Below are positions 39,369 to 48,676 of a DNA stretch of 64,000 bases, in pieces (within the stretch, counting starts at the first letter, position 1; each line of letters starts with the position of its first letter). Origin of the DNA: Vagococcus xieshaowenii (GTDB taxonomy: Bacteria > Bacillota > Bacilli > Lactobacillales > Vagococcaceae); the NCBI RefSeq assembly GCF_004792515.1, contig NZ_CP038865.1:1919514-1983513 (forward strand), written 5' to 3'. The notes under the pieces are model-generated. The model did no database searches. It saw only the letters and a program-made list of their open reading frames with translations, and had not been told where the DNA came from. The translations under genes were made by a program, and so were the position numbers.

Positions 39369-39758
39369 ATGAAAAACAATCTATTTTTCTTATCTCCATT
39401 CATCCTACTAGCCATCAATTTATTCACACATCCTTTAGCGTTTAGCCTTACCTATTATTTTTTTGCTAAACAACCGGCTATAGTAATCACGCTAGCTATA
39501 GTCCTAGTCATCAATATCTTGTTACTTGCATACTTAAGCATCACATCACTCATCGTCTTAAAAAGAAAACAACTTAGCCAGCTAAACTTACATACGCAAT
39601 TAACCCGCATCCAACTGTTCATCCAACTAATCTTAGTCTTCTATAGCTACATCCTAGCTCAAAAAGATGATGCCCCAGGATTAATCCTTCTGTTTGCAGC
39701 GTGCTTGGCGATAAGTTTCAGTCATTATTTCTTTACTAAACGAGTTATGATTCACTAA
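39369..39758 (+). CDS. Small four-helix membrane protein, unknown
   Basis: This 129-residue protein is almost all hydrophobic, with about four membrane segments (roughly 5-30, 36-63, 78-98 and 101-122). A basic loop (KRKQL) lies near residue 70. I recognise no family. The ATG follows ACGAGG. It stands between the ABC exporter and the cold-shock gene and is transcribed toward the latter. Confidence 0.6.
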   Translation: MKNNLFFLSPFILLAINLFTHPLAFSLTYYFFAKQPAIVITLAIVLVINILLLAYLSITSLIVLKRKQLSQLNLHTQLTRIQLFIQLILVFYSYILAQKDDAPGLILLFAACLAISFSHYFFTKRVMIH

Positions 39759-39815
39759 AGAATAGGAGCTGTCTTTTCATACTTTTACGATAAATTAGGA
39801 GAAAACGGATTTGTG

Positions 39816-39824
39816 TGTTATACT
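39816..39824 (+). promoter_or_regulatory. Extended -10 promoter of the cold-shock gene
   Basis: TGTTATACT (TGn plus TATACT at 39819-39824) gives a start near 39831 and a leader of about 100 bases, typical for cold-shock mRNA. Confidence 0.6.
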
Positions 39825-39879
39825 AAGTATGTAATTAATTTTAATAGTAATCTGAGAAAATATAATACGTTTTATTTAA

Positions 39880-39922
39880 CTCCTATTACCTTGATATTTT
39901 TTGCAATACAATTTAGTAGGAG
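39880..39922 (+). other. Possible anti-Shine-Dalgarno pairing in the csp leader
   Basis: CTCCTA (39880-39885) can pair with TAGGAG (39917-39922), which contains the ribosome binding site of the cold-shock gene. Such pairing could hide the site at higher temperature or be rearranged in the cold. Confidence 0.3.
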
Positions 39923-39932
39923 GAAGATATAT

Positions 39933-40133
39933 ATGAATAACGGAACAGTGAAATGGTTTAACGAAGCTAAAGGATTTGGTTTTATTACAATGGAAGATGG
40001 TAATGATGTATTTGCTCATTTCTCAGCAATCCAAGGTGACGGATTCAAAACTTTAGACGAAGGTCAACGTGTTACTTTTGACACTGAAGAAGGCCAACGT
40101 GGTTTACAAGCAATTAACATCGTTAAAGCTTAA
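39933..40133 (+). CDS. csp: Cold-shock protein, CspA family
   Basis: This 66-residue single OB-fold RNA chaperone starts at 39933 ([18 protein letters not shown]) behind AGGAGGAAG; the open frame extends upstream through the leader but is not coding. RNP1 is KGFGFI (13-18) and RNP2 is VFAHF (26-30). It melts mRNA structure in the cold. It has its own promoter and terminator. Confidence 0.96.
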   Translation: MNNGTVKWFNEAKGFGFITMEDGNDVFAHFSAIQGDGFKTLDEGQRVTFDTEEGQRGLQAINIVKA

Positions 40134-40146
40134 TAACACAATAAAT

Positions 40147-40181
40147 GAAAGAGACTATCTTGTTTGATAGTCTCTTTTTTT
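40147..40181 (+). terminator. Terminator after the cold-shock gene
   Basis: Arms 40148-40159 and 40166-40177 match over 12 of 12 bases around a 6-base loop and end in a T tract. The ribosome binding site of the next small gene begins directly after it. Confidence 0.9.
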
Positions 40182-40192
40182 AGGAGGAAAAC

Positions 40193-40387
40193 ATGTCATT
40201 ATTAAAAATAGGTCAACTCGTACAGTTTAAATCAACCTTGCTAAGTCATGTCGCAACAGGTACTATTTATAAACTCAACATCAACACCTGTGCAATCGAA
40301 TTTGATACCTTTAATCCAATCGACAAAGATAGAATCCATGTGTTAAATAATAAAATTATCATCAGTAACAAAGATATCATGATTTAA
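40193..40387 (+). CDS. Small KOW-like protein, possibly DUF2187
   Basis: This 64-residue protein looks like a small beta-barrel. GQLVQFKSTLLSHVATGTIYKL (residues 7-28) has the alternating pattern of a KOW or SH3-like fold, and a second half rich in beta-branched residues follows. It resembles the DUF2187/YkvS group, by memory only. The start has a perfect TAGGAGGAAA site. It lies behind the csp terminator, so it is probably read by partial readthrough from csp. Confidence 0.65.
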   Translation: MSLLKIGQLVQFKSTLLSHVATGTIYKLNINTCAIEFDTFNPIDKDRIHVLNNKIIISNKDIMI

Positions 40388-40452
40388 AAAAGCCATCCGA
40401 TTAAGAGCTTCCCCTTTAAAATGGGATAGTTCCTAATCGGCTGGCTTTTTTC
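40386..40452. terminator. Bidirectional terminator
   Basis: Outer arms around 40386-40404 and 40434-40452 (GCCA plus CCGATTA against TAATCGG plus TGGC, one unpaired base on each side) are flanked by A and T runs. It serves the small KOW-like gene on the plus strand and the deo operon on the minus strand. Confidence 0.8.
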
Positions 40453-40532
40453 TATTTTACTAAACGATTCAATTTTAACTTCTTATCAGAGCTGATCGCG
40501 TTCTCAATCACTTTATGCAATCCGGATTTCAT
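40452..40532 (-). CDS. Possible 26-residue peptide
   Basis: The frame reads MKSGLHKVIENAISSDKKLK and ends six residues later in the basic NRLVK. It starts 6 bases after GAGGGG and ends within the shared terminator. An ATG two codons earlier is open too. It may be a real micro-gene or a piece of a degenerate repeat; the HKVIE part lies in the repeat core. Confidence 0.3.
   Translation of the reverse strand: MKSGLHKVIENAISSDKKLKLNRLVK
40504..40521. repeat. 18-base direct repeat, copy 1
   Basis: TCAATCACTTTATGCAAT is identical to 40761-40778, which spans the stop codon of deoD. A related 14-base match (ATTCAATCACTTTA) lies at 40624-40637. Confidence 0.9.
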
Positions 40533-40621
40533 GAACATCCCCTCGAAAATAATTCCCCCCTATTCCAAAAATATGAGAAGCTATTTTTGAATGGGTTTCA
40601 TTATTTTTTGGGGATAAACGC

Positions 40622-40723
40622 TCATTCAATCACTTTAATGAACGGGCTTTCGAAGACAGATTTTTTCGGTAATATGTCACGACTCTCAAAAATTGCTTCA
40701 CAATTTTCGTCATCGTGCTGCAT
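40622..40723 (-). CDS. Possible 33-residue peptide
   Basis: The frame starts MQHDDENCEAIFES and ends FIKVIE. It has no good ribosome binding site. Its end, KVIE, falls in the middle copy of the repeat core and matches the KVIE of the downstream micro-ORF. It is most likely decayed repeat DNA, but a real peptide cannot be excluded. Confidence 0.15.
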   Translation of the reverse strand: MQHDDENCEAIFESRDILPKKSVFESPFIKVIE

Positions 40724-40760
40724 ATTACTCAAAATCTAAACGCCCTCTCAAGCACCTTAT

Positions 40761-40778
40761 TCAATCACTTTATGCAAT
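40761..40778. repeat. 18-base direct repeat, copy 2, at the end of deoD
   Basis: TCAATCACTTTATGCAAT overlaps the last codons and stop of deoD and is identical to 40504-40521. Duplicated gene 3' ends are typical of integration sites. Confidence 0.9.
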
Positions 40779-41474
40779 AATCGTATCTAGTGCGACGATC
40801 ATCATTTCATCAAATGTACTTTGACGTTCTTCAGATGTTGTCTCTTCACCCGTTAAAATATGATCACTTACAGTCATTAACGCAAGCGCTTGAATATGAT
40901 ATTTTGCCGCTAAGTAATAAAGAACCGCTGCTTCCATCTCAATACCTAACACACCATGTTCACCCAAACGGAAGACTTCGTCCATACTATCTTTATAGAA
41001 CATGTCATCAGATAACACATTCCCCACATGAATATTAAAACCTTTTTCTTTAGCTGTTTCGTAAGCTTTTAATAATAAGTTAAAGTCAGCAATTTGTGGG
41101 AAATCATGTTTTGGAAAATCATTACGGATTATCGCTGAAGAAGTCGCTGCAGCTTGTGCTAAAACTAAATCGCGGACGTGAACATCTTTTTGAATAGAAC
41201 CACATGTTCCTACACGTATTAGTTTTTTTACGCCGTATTCACGAATTAATTCTGTTGCATAAATAGCCGCAGAAGGCATTCCCATACCAGAACCTTGAAC
41301 AGATACAGGCACCCCTTTATAGGTTCCTGTGAACCCTAACATCCCACGAACATTGTTATACTGTTTAGGATTATCTAAAAACTTTTCAGCAATATACTTT
41401 GCTCTTAATGGATCTCCTGGTAATAACACTTTATCAGCAATCTCGCCAGCTTTGGCTTCAATATGAATACTCAC
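40770..41474 (-). CDS. deoD: Purine-nucleoside phosphorylase, DeoD type
   Basis: DeoD splits purine nucleosides with phosphate into base and (deoxy)ribose 1-phosphate. The 234-residue protein has the hexameric-type signature [16 protein letters not shown] (about 62-77), the phosphate-binding [11 protein letters not shown] (about 20-30) and the catalytic Asp in [10 protein letters not shown] (near residue 204). It is the last gene of deoB-punA-deoD. Its 3' end is duplicated 257 bases downstream. Confidence 0.96.
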   Translation of the reverse strand: MSIHIEAKAGEIADKVLLPGDPLRAKYIAEKFLDNPKQYNNVRGMLGFTGTYKGVPVSVQGSGMGMPSAAIYATELIREYGVKKLIRVGTCGSIQKDVHVRDLVLAQAAATSSAIIRNDFPKHDFPQIADFNLLLKAYETAKEKGFNIHVGNVLSDDMFYKDSMDEVFRLGEHGVLGIEMEAAVLYYLAAKYHIQALALMTVSDHILTGEETTSEERQSTFDEMMIVALDTIIA

Positions 41475-41499
41475 AATTAATCCTCCTAGTAAATTTGAA

Positions 41500-42321
41500 T
41501 TATAATTTTTCTAAACTTAATTTCACTAATGATTTAAATTCTTCTTTAACACGTTCTGTTGTTTCAACTACTTCATCATGGTTTAAGTTCGCTTGCATAC
41601 CGGCTGCTAAGTTCGTAATACAGCTGATACCTAACACGCGCATGCCCATGTGACGAGCTACGATGACTTCAGGAACGGTTGACATACCGACAGCATCCGC
41701 CCCTAAAATACGTGCCATTTTAACTTCAGCAGGTGTTTCATACGTTGGACCTGAGAACCCCATATAAACCCCTTGTTGTAACATAATTTTTAGATCAGTT
41801 GCGACTTCACGTACAATTTTTCCATACTCTTTGTCATAAGCTTCTGACATATCAGGGAAGCGTGGACCTAAATCTTCTTCGTTCTCCCCAATTAATGGAT
41901 TATCACCAGTGAAGTTAATATGGTCTTGAATTAACATTAGATTACCTGGTGTAAATGATGTATTACATCCACCAGCAGCATTTGTTACGATCATTGAATG
42001 AGCGCCCAAGGCATTCATTACACGAACTGGGAATGTCACAGTTTGCATTGAATGGCCTTCATAAAAATGGAAACGTCCTTGCATCGCTAATACATTTTTA
42101 CCTGAAAGTGTTCCATAAACCAATTGTCCAGCATGACCAACAACTGTTGAAACAGGGAAATTAGGAATTTCTTCGTAAGGAATCACAATAGGATTAGCAA
42201 TCTCATCCGCTAATTCACCTAAGCCTGATCCTAAAATCATACCAAAATCAATAGCGCCTACACCTTTATCTTTAATAAATGCTGCTGTCTCTTTTAATTG
42301 TTCACTTAGTTTTTTATTCAT
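41500..42321 (-). CDS. punA: Purine-nucleoside phosphorylase, trimeric type
   Basis: This 273-residue enzyme is of the trimeric PNP I family, which prefers guanosine and inosine. It has the phosphate loop [10 protein letters not shown] (about 30-39), GRFHFYEGH (near 83-91) and TNAAGGCN (near 114-121), with Glu/Asn base-recognition segments later. It is distinct from DeoD, so the cell has both types side by side. The ATG follows AAGGAG. Confidence 0.95.
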   Translation of the reverse strand: MNKKLSEQLKETAAFIKDKGVGAIDFGMILGSGLGELADEIANPIVIPYEEIPNFPVSTVVGHAGQLVYGTLSGKNVLAMQGRFHFYEGHSMQTVTFPVRVMNALGAHSMIVTNAAGGCNTSFTPGNLMLIQDHINFTGDNPLIGENEEDLGPRFPDMSEAYDKEYGKIVREVATDLKIMLQQGVYMGFSGPTYETPAEVKMARILGADAVGMSTVPEVIVARHMGMRVLGISCITNLAAGMQANLNHDEVVETTERVKEEFKSLVKLSLEKL

Positions 42322-42348
42322 GTCAAACTCCTTTTGTCTTTTGTCTTT

Positions 42349-43521
42349 TTATTTTAATTCTTGTAAGAAACTTGTGCCGTTTTCAGTCGCTGCAACGCCA
42401 AAGTTTTCTGCAATAGTTGCTGAAATATCTGAGAAATGTCCAACTGGTAAGTTACCTTTACCTGTCATTTTTTTGCTAAATAACATTAATGGAACATATT
42501 CACGAGTGTGGTCAGTTCCTGGGAATGTTGGGTCATTACCATGGTCAGCAGTGATCATTAATAAATCATCTTCTGCCATTGCGTCAATAATTTCAGGTAG
42601 GCGTGCATCGAATTCTTCTAAAGCATTACCATAACCTGGTGTGTCGCGACGATGACCGAATAACGCATCAAAATCTACTAAGTTCGTGAAACTTAATCCT
42701 TCAAAATCACGTGCCATCACGTCTAATAATTTATCTACCCCATCCATATTAGAAGCAGTACGAACATAGTCTGTAATGCCTTGACCATTAAAGATATCGT
42801 TAATCTTACCTACTGCGATGACTTCTTTACCCGCATCTTGTAAGTGATTTAATACTGTTTCACCAAATGGATCTAAGGCATAGTCATGACGATTTGGTGT
42901 ACGTGTAAAGTTGCCTGGTTCCCCTACATAAGGACGCGCAATAATACGGCCAATCATATAAGGATCATCTTTTGTAATGTCACGTGTGTATTCGCAAATA
43001 CGATATAGCTCTTCTAATGGAATGACATCTTCGTGTGCAGCAATTTGTAACACTGGATCTGCTGATGTATAAATAATTAATGAGCCTGTTTCCATTTGTT
43101 CTGCTCCAAAATCATCAATAACTGCAGTTCCACTATAAGGTTTATTAGCGCCCATAATAATACCACGACCTGAAAACTCAGAGATTTTATCTAACAAGTC
43201 TTGTGGAAATCCTTCTGGAAATACTCGGAATGGCGTTTGAATATTTAAACCAGCAATCTCCCAGTGACCTGTCATTGTGTCTTTACCTACTGAAACTTCT
43301 TGCAATTTAGTTGCATAACCTTGATGATTTTCAACTGCCTTAACACCTGTTAACGGCTCAATAGTTCCTAAACCTAATTGCTCCATGTTCGGCACATTTA
43401 GGCCTACTTCTTTTGCAATATGACCTAATGTGTGACTACCTACATCGCCAAATTTCTCAGCATCTGGTGCTTCTCCAATTCCTACTGAATCCATGACGAT
43501 TAAATGCATACGTTTAAACAT
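42349..43521 (-). CDS. deoB: Phosphopentomutase
   Basis: DeoB turns (deoxy)ribose 1-phosphate from the phosphorylases into the 5-phosphate. The 390-residue protein belongs to the alkaline phosphatase-like metalloenzymes. It has the N-terminal metal site [10 protein letters not shown], the nucleophile region [10 protein letters not shown] (Thr) and the late metal site ADHGNDP (about 320). I choose the ATG at 43521 ([11 protein letters not shown]); a GTG three codons upstream is possible. It heads deoB-punA-deoD, behind a strong terminator of the nup operon. Confidence 0.95.
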   Translation of the reverse strand: MFKRMHLIVMDSVGIGEAPDAEKFGDVGSHTLGHIAKEVGLNVPNMEQLGLGTIEPLTGVKAVENHQGYATKLQEVSVGKDTMTGHWEIAGLNIQTPFRVFPEGFPQDLLDKISEFSGRGIIMGANKPYSGTAVIDDFGAEQMETGSLIIYTSADPVLQIAAHEDVIPLEELYRICEYTRDITKDDPYMIGRIIARPYVGEPGNFTRTPNRHDYALDPFGETVLNHLQDAGKEVIAVGKINDIFNGQGITDYVRTASNMDGVDKLLDVMARDFEGLSFTNLVDFDALFGHRRDTPGYGNALEEFDARLPEIIDAMAEDDLLMITADHGNDPTFPGTDHTREYVPLMLFSKKMTGKGNLPVGHFSDISATIAENFGVAATENGTSFLQELK

Positions 43522-43559
43522 TTTTCCCACTTTCCTCTCTATCCTTATAATTATATGTT

Positions 43560-43612
43560 AACACAAAAGGGCGCGGCTAAGAAACATCTCCCTAGCCCCG
43601 CCCTTTTGTGTA
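43560..43612 (-). terminator. Terminator after nupC
   Basis: Arms of about 20 bases (43561-43579 and 43593-43611) pair with a few bulges and end in a T run. It separates the uptake genes from deoB. Confidence 0.9.
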
Positions 43613-43618
43613 AAACGC

Positions 43619-44572
43619 TTATTTTGACTTGATATAATTTTTCCCGTTTGCTTTTGGTCCTGAGGCTTTTCCTAAGAAAATCACTAGGACTAAAATAGTT
43701 AGGACGTAAGGGGCACACTGTAAGTATACTGCTGGAATTGATGAAATAACTGGTAAGTTTGATCCTGAGATACTGATATTTTGAGCAAATCCGAAGAAAA
43801 TTGCTGAAGCCATCGCACCTAGTGGATTCCATTTACCAAAGATCATTGCAGCCATTGCGATAAACCCTTGACCTGAAATAGTTGTAATAGCAAAACGTCC
43901 GGCGATTTGTTGAGCGAAAACTGCTCCACCCATACCACCTAAGAAACCTGAAAGTAATACGCCTGCATAACGCATTGCGTAAACATTGATACCTAATGTA
44001 TCTGCAGCCTGAGGATTCTCACCCACGGCACGTAAACGTAAACCAAATTTTGTTTTACTCAAGACAAACCACGCAATAATCGTTACAATAATTGCAAAGT
44101 AAGCCGGTAAACTAGTACCTTCAAAGAAGATTGGCCCTAACACTGGAATTTTTGATAAATGTTCAAATGTAAAGTAACCAAAACTTTCTCTAATATTATC
44201 TGTTTGACCTTTTTGATAAATTACTTTAACTAAGAAAATAGCTAACGAAGGAGCCATTAAGTTTACCACTGTACCTGAAATAATATGGTCAGCACGGAAA
44301 CTTACGGTTGCTACTGCATGGATTAACGAGAATAACATCCCTGTTAAACCACCGACTAACACACCTACCCAAGGCGTCCAAGCGCCAAGTTGTTCAGCAA
44401 AACTCAAGTTAAAGACGATTGAGCTAAATGCTCCCATTACCATAATACCTTCAAGACCTACGTTAACAACCCCACCGCGTTCTGAGAAGACACCACCTAA
44501 AGCTGTTAAGATTAAAGGTGTAGCATAAATTAAGGTTTGGGTTACTAGTGAAGCTATTGTTGATAAATCCAT
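43619..44572 (-). CDS. nupC: Nucleoside ABC transporter permease (NupC)
   Basis: This 317-residue permease of the BPD/nucleoside type has about eight to nine membrane segments and the typical GxxNxGxEG start of the family (VVNVGLEGIMVMGAF near 35-49). It pairs with NupB to form the channel and overlaps nupB by one base. The set bmpA-nupA-nupB-nupC matches the broad nucleoside importer known from lactococci. Confidence 0.93.
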   Translation of the reverse strand: MDLSTIASLVTQTLIYATPLILTALGGVFSERGGVVNVGLEGIMVMGAFSSIVFNLSFAEQLGAWTPWVGVLVGGLTGMLFSLIHAVATVSFRADHIISGTVVNLMAPSLAIFLVKVIYQKGQTDNIRESFGYFTFEHLSKIPVLGPIFFEGTSLPAYFAIIVTIIAWFVLSKTKFGLRLRAVGENPQAADTLGINVYAMRYAGVLLSGFLGGMGGAVFAQQIAGRFAITTISGQGFIAMAAMIFGKWNPLGAMASAIFFGFAQNISISGSNLPVISSIPAVYLQCAPYVLTILVLVIFLGKASGPKANGKNYIKSK

Positions 44573-45717
44573 TAGATAGTCCCCCCTTCATTATTCTCAT
44601 TGCTTGGTGTTGGTTTTAAATCAATTGTTTCTGCTTTTTTATCTTTAATTACTTTGTCGATGACTAACTTAATAATAAAGCTAATACCGATAAAGAAGAT
44701 AATCGAAGCAATCACGACATCTACTAACTCTGGTGGAATACCTGCAAATTGCATCCCTTGTCCACCAAGCTTTAAGACACTAAATAGTAAGGCAGAAATC
44801 AAAATACCTACTGATGTGCCTGATCCTAATAATGACACGGCCATCCCATCAAAACCGATACTTAATGATGAACCTTGAACGAAGAAGTTATTAAATGTTC
44901 CTAACCCCTGCACAACGCCACCTAAACCAGCTAACGCACCAGAAATCACCATTGAAATAATGATTGTACGTTTACTACTCATACCTGCATATTCAGAGGC
45001 AAACGGGTTTAACCCAACTGAACGAATTTCTAAACCTAATGTTGTTTTCTTTAATAAGAACCAAACTAAAACTAAGAAAACTATGGCTAAAATAATACCT
45101 AAGTTTAAACGAGAACCGTTAGAAATTTGACCTAACCATTCTGTTCGAAGTGAGCCTTCTAAGCCGACATTTTTTGTAACACCTTTTGTTTGAATAATTG
45201 ACTCACTCATAACGTTATTAACAATATGCGTACTTACATATAATAAAATATAGTTCATCATAATCGTTACAATTACTTCACTTGTACCAAAGAATGCACG
45301 TAACGCACCTGGGATTGCTGCCGCAACAGCACCTGCTAGAGCACCGACGATAACTGCAACGGGAACAACCACTAATTTAGGCATGCCTTGCATCGCTAAT
45401 ACTGTCCAAACACTCGCAACCCAACCACATAATGCTTGACCAGATAACCCGATATTAAAGAATCCGGCAGTATTAGCTACCGCAAACCCTAAACCGGTAA
45501 AAATTAACGGCCCAGCTGTTACAAATATTTCTCCGATACTTTTTGGATTTATTGCACCTGTTTGGGGATTAATAAATGCCGTGTTAATCATTGTTTTATA
45601 TCCTGCGATTGCGTCATACCCTGACACCCACATGATAATGGCTCCTAATAGAAACCCTAGAAGCACTGATAATACGGGTACCAGTACTTTTTTCAAATTG
45701 CTCGTACTATTATCCAT
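44572..45717 (-). CDS. nupB: Nucleoside ABC transporter permease (NupB)
   Basis: This 381-residue permease starts at 45717 (MDNSTSNLKKVLVPVLS), behind AGGTGA and overlapping the end of nupA by 8 bases; a GTG three codons upstream is weaker. About ten membrane segments and NTAGFFNIGLSGQ (near residue 81-93) mark the family. A polar C-terminal tail of about 25 residues follows the last helix. Confidence 0.92.
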   Translation of the reverse strand: MDNSTSNLKKVLVPVLSVLLGFLLGAIIMWVSGYDAIAGYKTMINTAFINPQTGAINPKSIGEIFVTAGPLIFTGLGFAVANTAGFFNIGLSGQALCGWVASVWTVLAMQGMPKLVVVPVAVIVGALAGAVAAAIPGALRAFFGTSEVIVTIMMNYILLYVSTHIVNNVMSESIIQTKGVTKNVGLEGSLRTEWLGQISNGSRLNLGIILAIVFLVLVWFLLKKTTLGLEIRSVGLNPFASEYAGMSSKRTIIISMVISGALAGLGGVVQGLGTFNNFFVQGSSLSIGFDGMAVSLLGSGTSVGILISALLFSVLKLGGQGMQFAGIPPELVDVVIASIIFFIGISFIIKLVIDKVIKDKKAETIDLKPTPSNENNEGGTI

Positions 45718-47284
45718 TGATATCACCTGCTTCTGAATTTTGTAGTTCTTTGCGCGCTTCTTCTAATGAATAACCCGCCATCATTAATCCTAGTTCGTTT
45801 TCTGTTGTTTCTTTTGCATTTACAATACCTACAATTTCACCAGCATGTAACACAGCAATACGATCAGAAACATTTAAGATTTCATCTAATTCAAAGCTTA
45901 CCACTAATACGGCTTTATCTTTATCACGTTGATCAATTAAACGTTTGTGAATATATTCAATCGCTCCAACGTCAAGTCCACGTGTTGGCTGTGATACGAT
46001 AAGTAAATCAGGGTCACGATCCACTTCACGGGCAATAATTGCTTTTTGTTGGTTACCTCCTGACAATGCTTTAGCAGGCACTAACTCATTGACTGTACGA
46101 ACATCGTACTCATCGATTAATTTACGTGCATATTCATTAATCACTTTATAATTTAACACGCCATTTTTACTTAAAGGTTCTTTGTAATAAGTTTGCAAGC
46201 CAATATTTTCAGCTAAAGACATCTCTAAGACTAAACCATATTTATGGCGGTCTTCTGGAACGTGTCCTACACCTAATTCCGTAATCTTACGTGGCTTCCA
46301 GTCGCTTACTTCTTCGCCTTTAATTTTAATCGAACCACTTTCAACTTTTTTAAGACCTGTTAACGCTTGGATTAATTCTGTTTGACCGTTACCGTCAATA
46401 CCAGCAATTCCCATCACTTCACCAGCTCTAACCTCTAAGCTTAAGTTTTTAACAGCATCTAAGCCGCGTGCTTCTTTTACCACTAAATTTTCAATACTTA
46501 ACACTACGTCTTTTGGATGTGGTTCTCTTTTCTCTGTTTTAAATGAAACAGAACGTCCTACCATCATATCGGCTAATTGTTGTGAAGAAACATCTTTTAC
46601 CATTACCGTATCAATACTCTTACCACGACGGATAACCGTACAACGATCGGCAACTTTTTTAATTTCATCTAATTTATGTGTGATAATAATAATAGATTTA
46701 CCTTCTTTAACTAAACCATGCATAATATCAATTAATTCGTCAATTTCTTGTGGTGTTAACACAGCTGTTGGCTCATCAAAGATTAAGATATCTGCTCCTC
46801 GGTAAAGCGTTTTAAGTATCTCTACACGTTGTTGCATTCCAACTGAAATATCACGGATATAAGCATCCGGATCAACATCTAACCCATACTTTTCTGAAAC
46901 TTCGATAATTTCCTGGCGTGCTTTCTTTTGATCAAGAACACCATTCTTTGTTAATTCACTACCTAATACAATATTTTCTGTCACTGTAAATGCATCAATT
47001 AGCATAAAATGTTGGTGAACCATTCCGATACCCATGCGATTTGCCGCTGTGGGACCTGAAATATTGACTACCTCACCATTTAATAATATTTCTCCAGATG
47101 TCGGTTCTAATAATCCAGACAAAATGTTCATTAAAGTTGATTTACCCGCTCCATTTTCACCTAATAGTGCATGGATTTCACCTTTTTCTAGTTGCAAATT
47201 GATATTATCATTTGCTTTAAAGGTACCAAATTGCTTAGTAATATTTCTCATTTCTATAACTAAGTCTTTTGTCACAATCTTCAC
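45710..47284 (-). CDS. nupA: Nucleoside ABC transporter ATPase (NupA)
   Basis: This 524-residue protein has two fused ATPase domains, like the sugar and nucleoside importers of the Bmp group. The first half has GENGAGKST, SVGMQQRVEILK and ILIFDEPTAVL. The second has GIDGNGQTELI, LSGGNQQKAI and LLIVSQPTRGLD; its Walker A and B are degenerate, as usual for the family. The first codon is a GTG; a second GTG three codons later is an alternative start. Confidence 0.92.
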   Translation of the reverse strand: MKIVTKDLVIEMRNITKQFGTFKANDNINLQLEKGEIHALLGENGAGKSTLMNILSGLLEPTSGEILLNGEVVNISGPTAANRMGIGMVHQHFMLIDAFTVTENIVLGSELTKNGVLDQKKARQEIIEVSEKYGLDVDPDAYIRDISVGMQQRVEILKTLYRGADILIFDEPTAVLTPQEIDELIDIMHGLVKEGKSIIIITHKLDEIKKVADRCTVIRRGKSIDTVMVKDVSSQQLADMMVGRSVSFKTEKREPHPKDVVLSIENLVVKEARGLDAVKNLSLEVRAGEVMGIAGIDGNGQTELIQALTGLKKVESGSIKIKGEEVSDWKPRKITELGVGHVPEDRHKYGLVLEMSLAENIGLQTYYKEPLSKNGVLNYKVINEYARKLIDEYDVRTVNELVPAKALSGGNQQKAIIAREVDRDPDLLIVSQPTRGLDVGAIEYIHKRLIDQRDKDKAVLVVSFELDEILNVSDRIAVLHAGEIVGIVNAKETTENELGLMMAGYSLEEARKELQNSEAGDING

Positions 47285-47384
47285 ATCCTAACAATTTATT
47301 GTTTACTTAGGCAACAACGTACTTACTGTCAATCGATATTTAATTTCCGAGTAACTACTACAACTTTTTGAGGAAAAACCTCCT

Positions 47385-47420
47385 CTTACGTAAATAAATA
47401 GTAAATATTCACTTACGTAA
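47385..47420. repeat. Paired TTACGTAA palindromes upstream of nupA
   Basis: CTTACGTAA occurs at 47385-47393 and 47412-47420, 27 bases apart, each containing a perfect 8-base palindrome. They lie in the 226-base gap between bmpA and nupA and may be a protein binding site. Confidence 0.4.
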
Positions 47421-47452
47421 AAGCGGAAAAACGCCTTTTATTTATATCATAG

Positions 47453-47480
47453 CCTTGTTGCTGAGCAACAAGGCTATGTC
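47453..47480 (-). other. Strong hairpin after bmpA without T tract
   Basis: A stem of about 13 base pairs (AGCCTTGTTGC against GCAACAAGGCT plus outer pairs) with a 2-base loop lies behind bmpA. No T tract follows on the minus strand. It probably protects or processes bmpA mRNA so that more binding protein than transporter is made. Confidence 0.55.
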
Positions 47481-47510
47481 TTAAGCTGTTTAATTTAGAA
47501 TAGTAATGTA

Positions 47511-48611
47511 TTATTTTCCTGGTGTTTCAGGAACTTCTACTTTACCATCGATAACATTTTGTTTAGCTTCTTTAACGGCTGCTTTAGCATCGTCTGATAA
47601 GAAACCATCTGTTAAGTCTACCCCACCGTCTTTAAGACCGTAAACTAAACTTTCACCACCTGGGAATTCATCGTTTAATGCACGAGTAGAAATATCTTGG
47701 ACAGCTGCCCCTACACCTTTAAGTGTTGAAGTTAATGTGAAGTTATCTTCTTCACCGTCTTTGTTTTTGTAGACACCTTCAGCTTGTTGATCGCTATCTA
47801 CACCGATAACCCAAACTTTATCATCACTTGCACGATCTTTGTTTAAAGCAGCTGCTTCTTGGAATAACCCAGCACCTGTACCACCTGATGCATGGTAGAT
47901 GATGTCTGCGCCATTTTTGTACATATCAGCGGCTAACGCTTTACCTTTAGCTGGATCGCCAAATGATGCGGCATATTTAGCTGTTACTTCAATCTTCTTA
48001 CCTAGATTTTTAGCTCCGTCTTCAACACCTTTAGCAAAACCTGCTTCAAAACGGTCAATTACAACACCTTCTTCACCACCGATAAAACCAACTTTGTCAG
48101 TTTTAGTTGTGTAAGCTGCTGCGATACCTGCTAAGTAAGCTGCTTCGTTATCTTTGAATGTTGCAGAAACAACATTATCAAATCCTTCGATTACACTATC
48201 AATGATACCGAATTGTGTATCTGGATTTTGAGCTGCAGCTGCTTCGATACCTGGTTGTAATAAGTAACCAATACCAAAGATTGTTTTGAAACCTTGTGAT
48301 ACAGCTGAGTCAATATTAGTTGTATATTCTGACCCGTCATTAGATTGGATGTAATCAAATCCGTTAACACCTTTTTCAGCACCGTGTTCTTTACCCCAAG
48401 CTTGTAAACCTTCCCAAGCTGATTGGTTGAATGAACGGTCATCAACACCACCGATATCTGTAACCATTGCAACAGTATGTGCTTTGTCTACGTCGCCACC
48501 AGTTGCCGCACCTGAATCTGCAGTCTTGTCGTTGTTACTTCCACATGCTGTTAATCCAAGTCCTAATGCTAATGTTGCTGCTCCAAGACTAAATAGTTTT
48601 GCCTTTTTCAT
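47511..48611 (-). CDS. bmpA: Nucleoside-binding lipoprotein, BMP family
   Basis: This 366-residue substrate-binding protein starts with a lipoprotein signal peptide (MKKAKLFSLGAATLALGLG) and lipobox LTAC (Cys23). The Bmp domain (about 45-355) has DIGGVDDRSFNQSAWEG near residue 52-68 and GGEEGVVIDRF near 174. It captures nucleosides outside the cell for NupABC. It lies after cdd in the same operon and before nupA, from which it is separated by a hairpin. Confidence 0.94.
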   Translation of the reverse strand: MKKAKLFSLGAATLALGLGLTACGSNNDKTADSGAATGGDVDKAHTVAMVTDIGGVDDRSFNQSAWEGLQAWGKEHGAEKGVNGFDYIQSNDGSEYTTNIDSAVSQGFKTIFGIGYLLQPGIEAAAAQNPDTQFGIIDSVIEGFDNVVSATFKDNEAAYLAGIAAAYTTKTDKVGFIGGEEGVVIDRFEAGFAKGVEDGAKNLGKKIEVTAKYAASFGDPAKGKALAADMYKNGADIIYHASGGTGAGLFQEAAALNKDRASDDKVWVIGVDSDQQAEGVYKNKDGEEDNFTLTSTLKGVGAAVQDISTRALNDEFPGGESLVYGLKDGGVDLTDGFLSDDAKAAVKEAKQNVIDGKVEVPETPGK

Positions 48612-48676
48612 TTCTGTAAAGCCCCCTAAAATAGTTTTTTTTATTTATTTAACTGCTCGTGCAGGTTAAATCTCAT

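Larger units (their letters stand above)
40388..40769. other. Gap behind deoD with three related repeats
   Basis: This 382-base gap holds the shared terminator, two possible micro-ORFs on the minus strand, and three copies of a sequence with the core TCAATCACTTTA. Copies 40504-40521 and 40761-40778 are identical over 18 bases; the second one overlaps the 3' end of deoD. A shorter copy lies at 40626-40637. Confidence 0.65.

Noticed and set aside
39813..40133. Longer start for the cold-shock protein (40 extra residues)
   Set aside because: The upstream part is leader RNA containing the promoter region. The 66-residue form with its AGGAGG site is the family standard.
40515..40739. Plus-strand open frame of 74 codons behind the KOW-like gene
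   Set aside because: It has no ribosome binding site, lies after a strong terminator and opposes the deo transcript. The repeats on the other strand explain it better.
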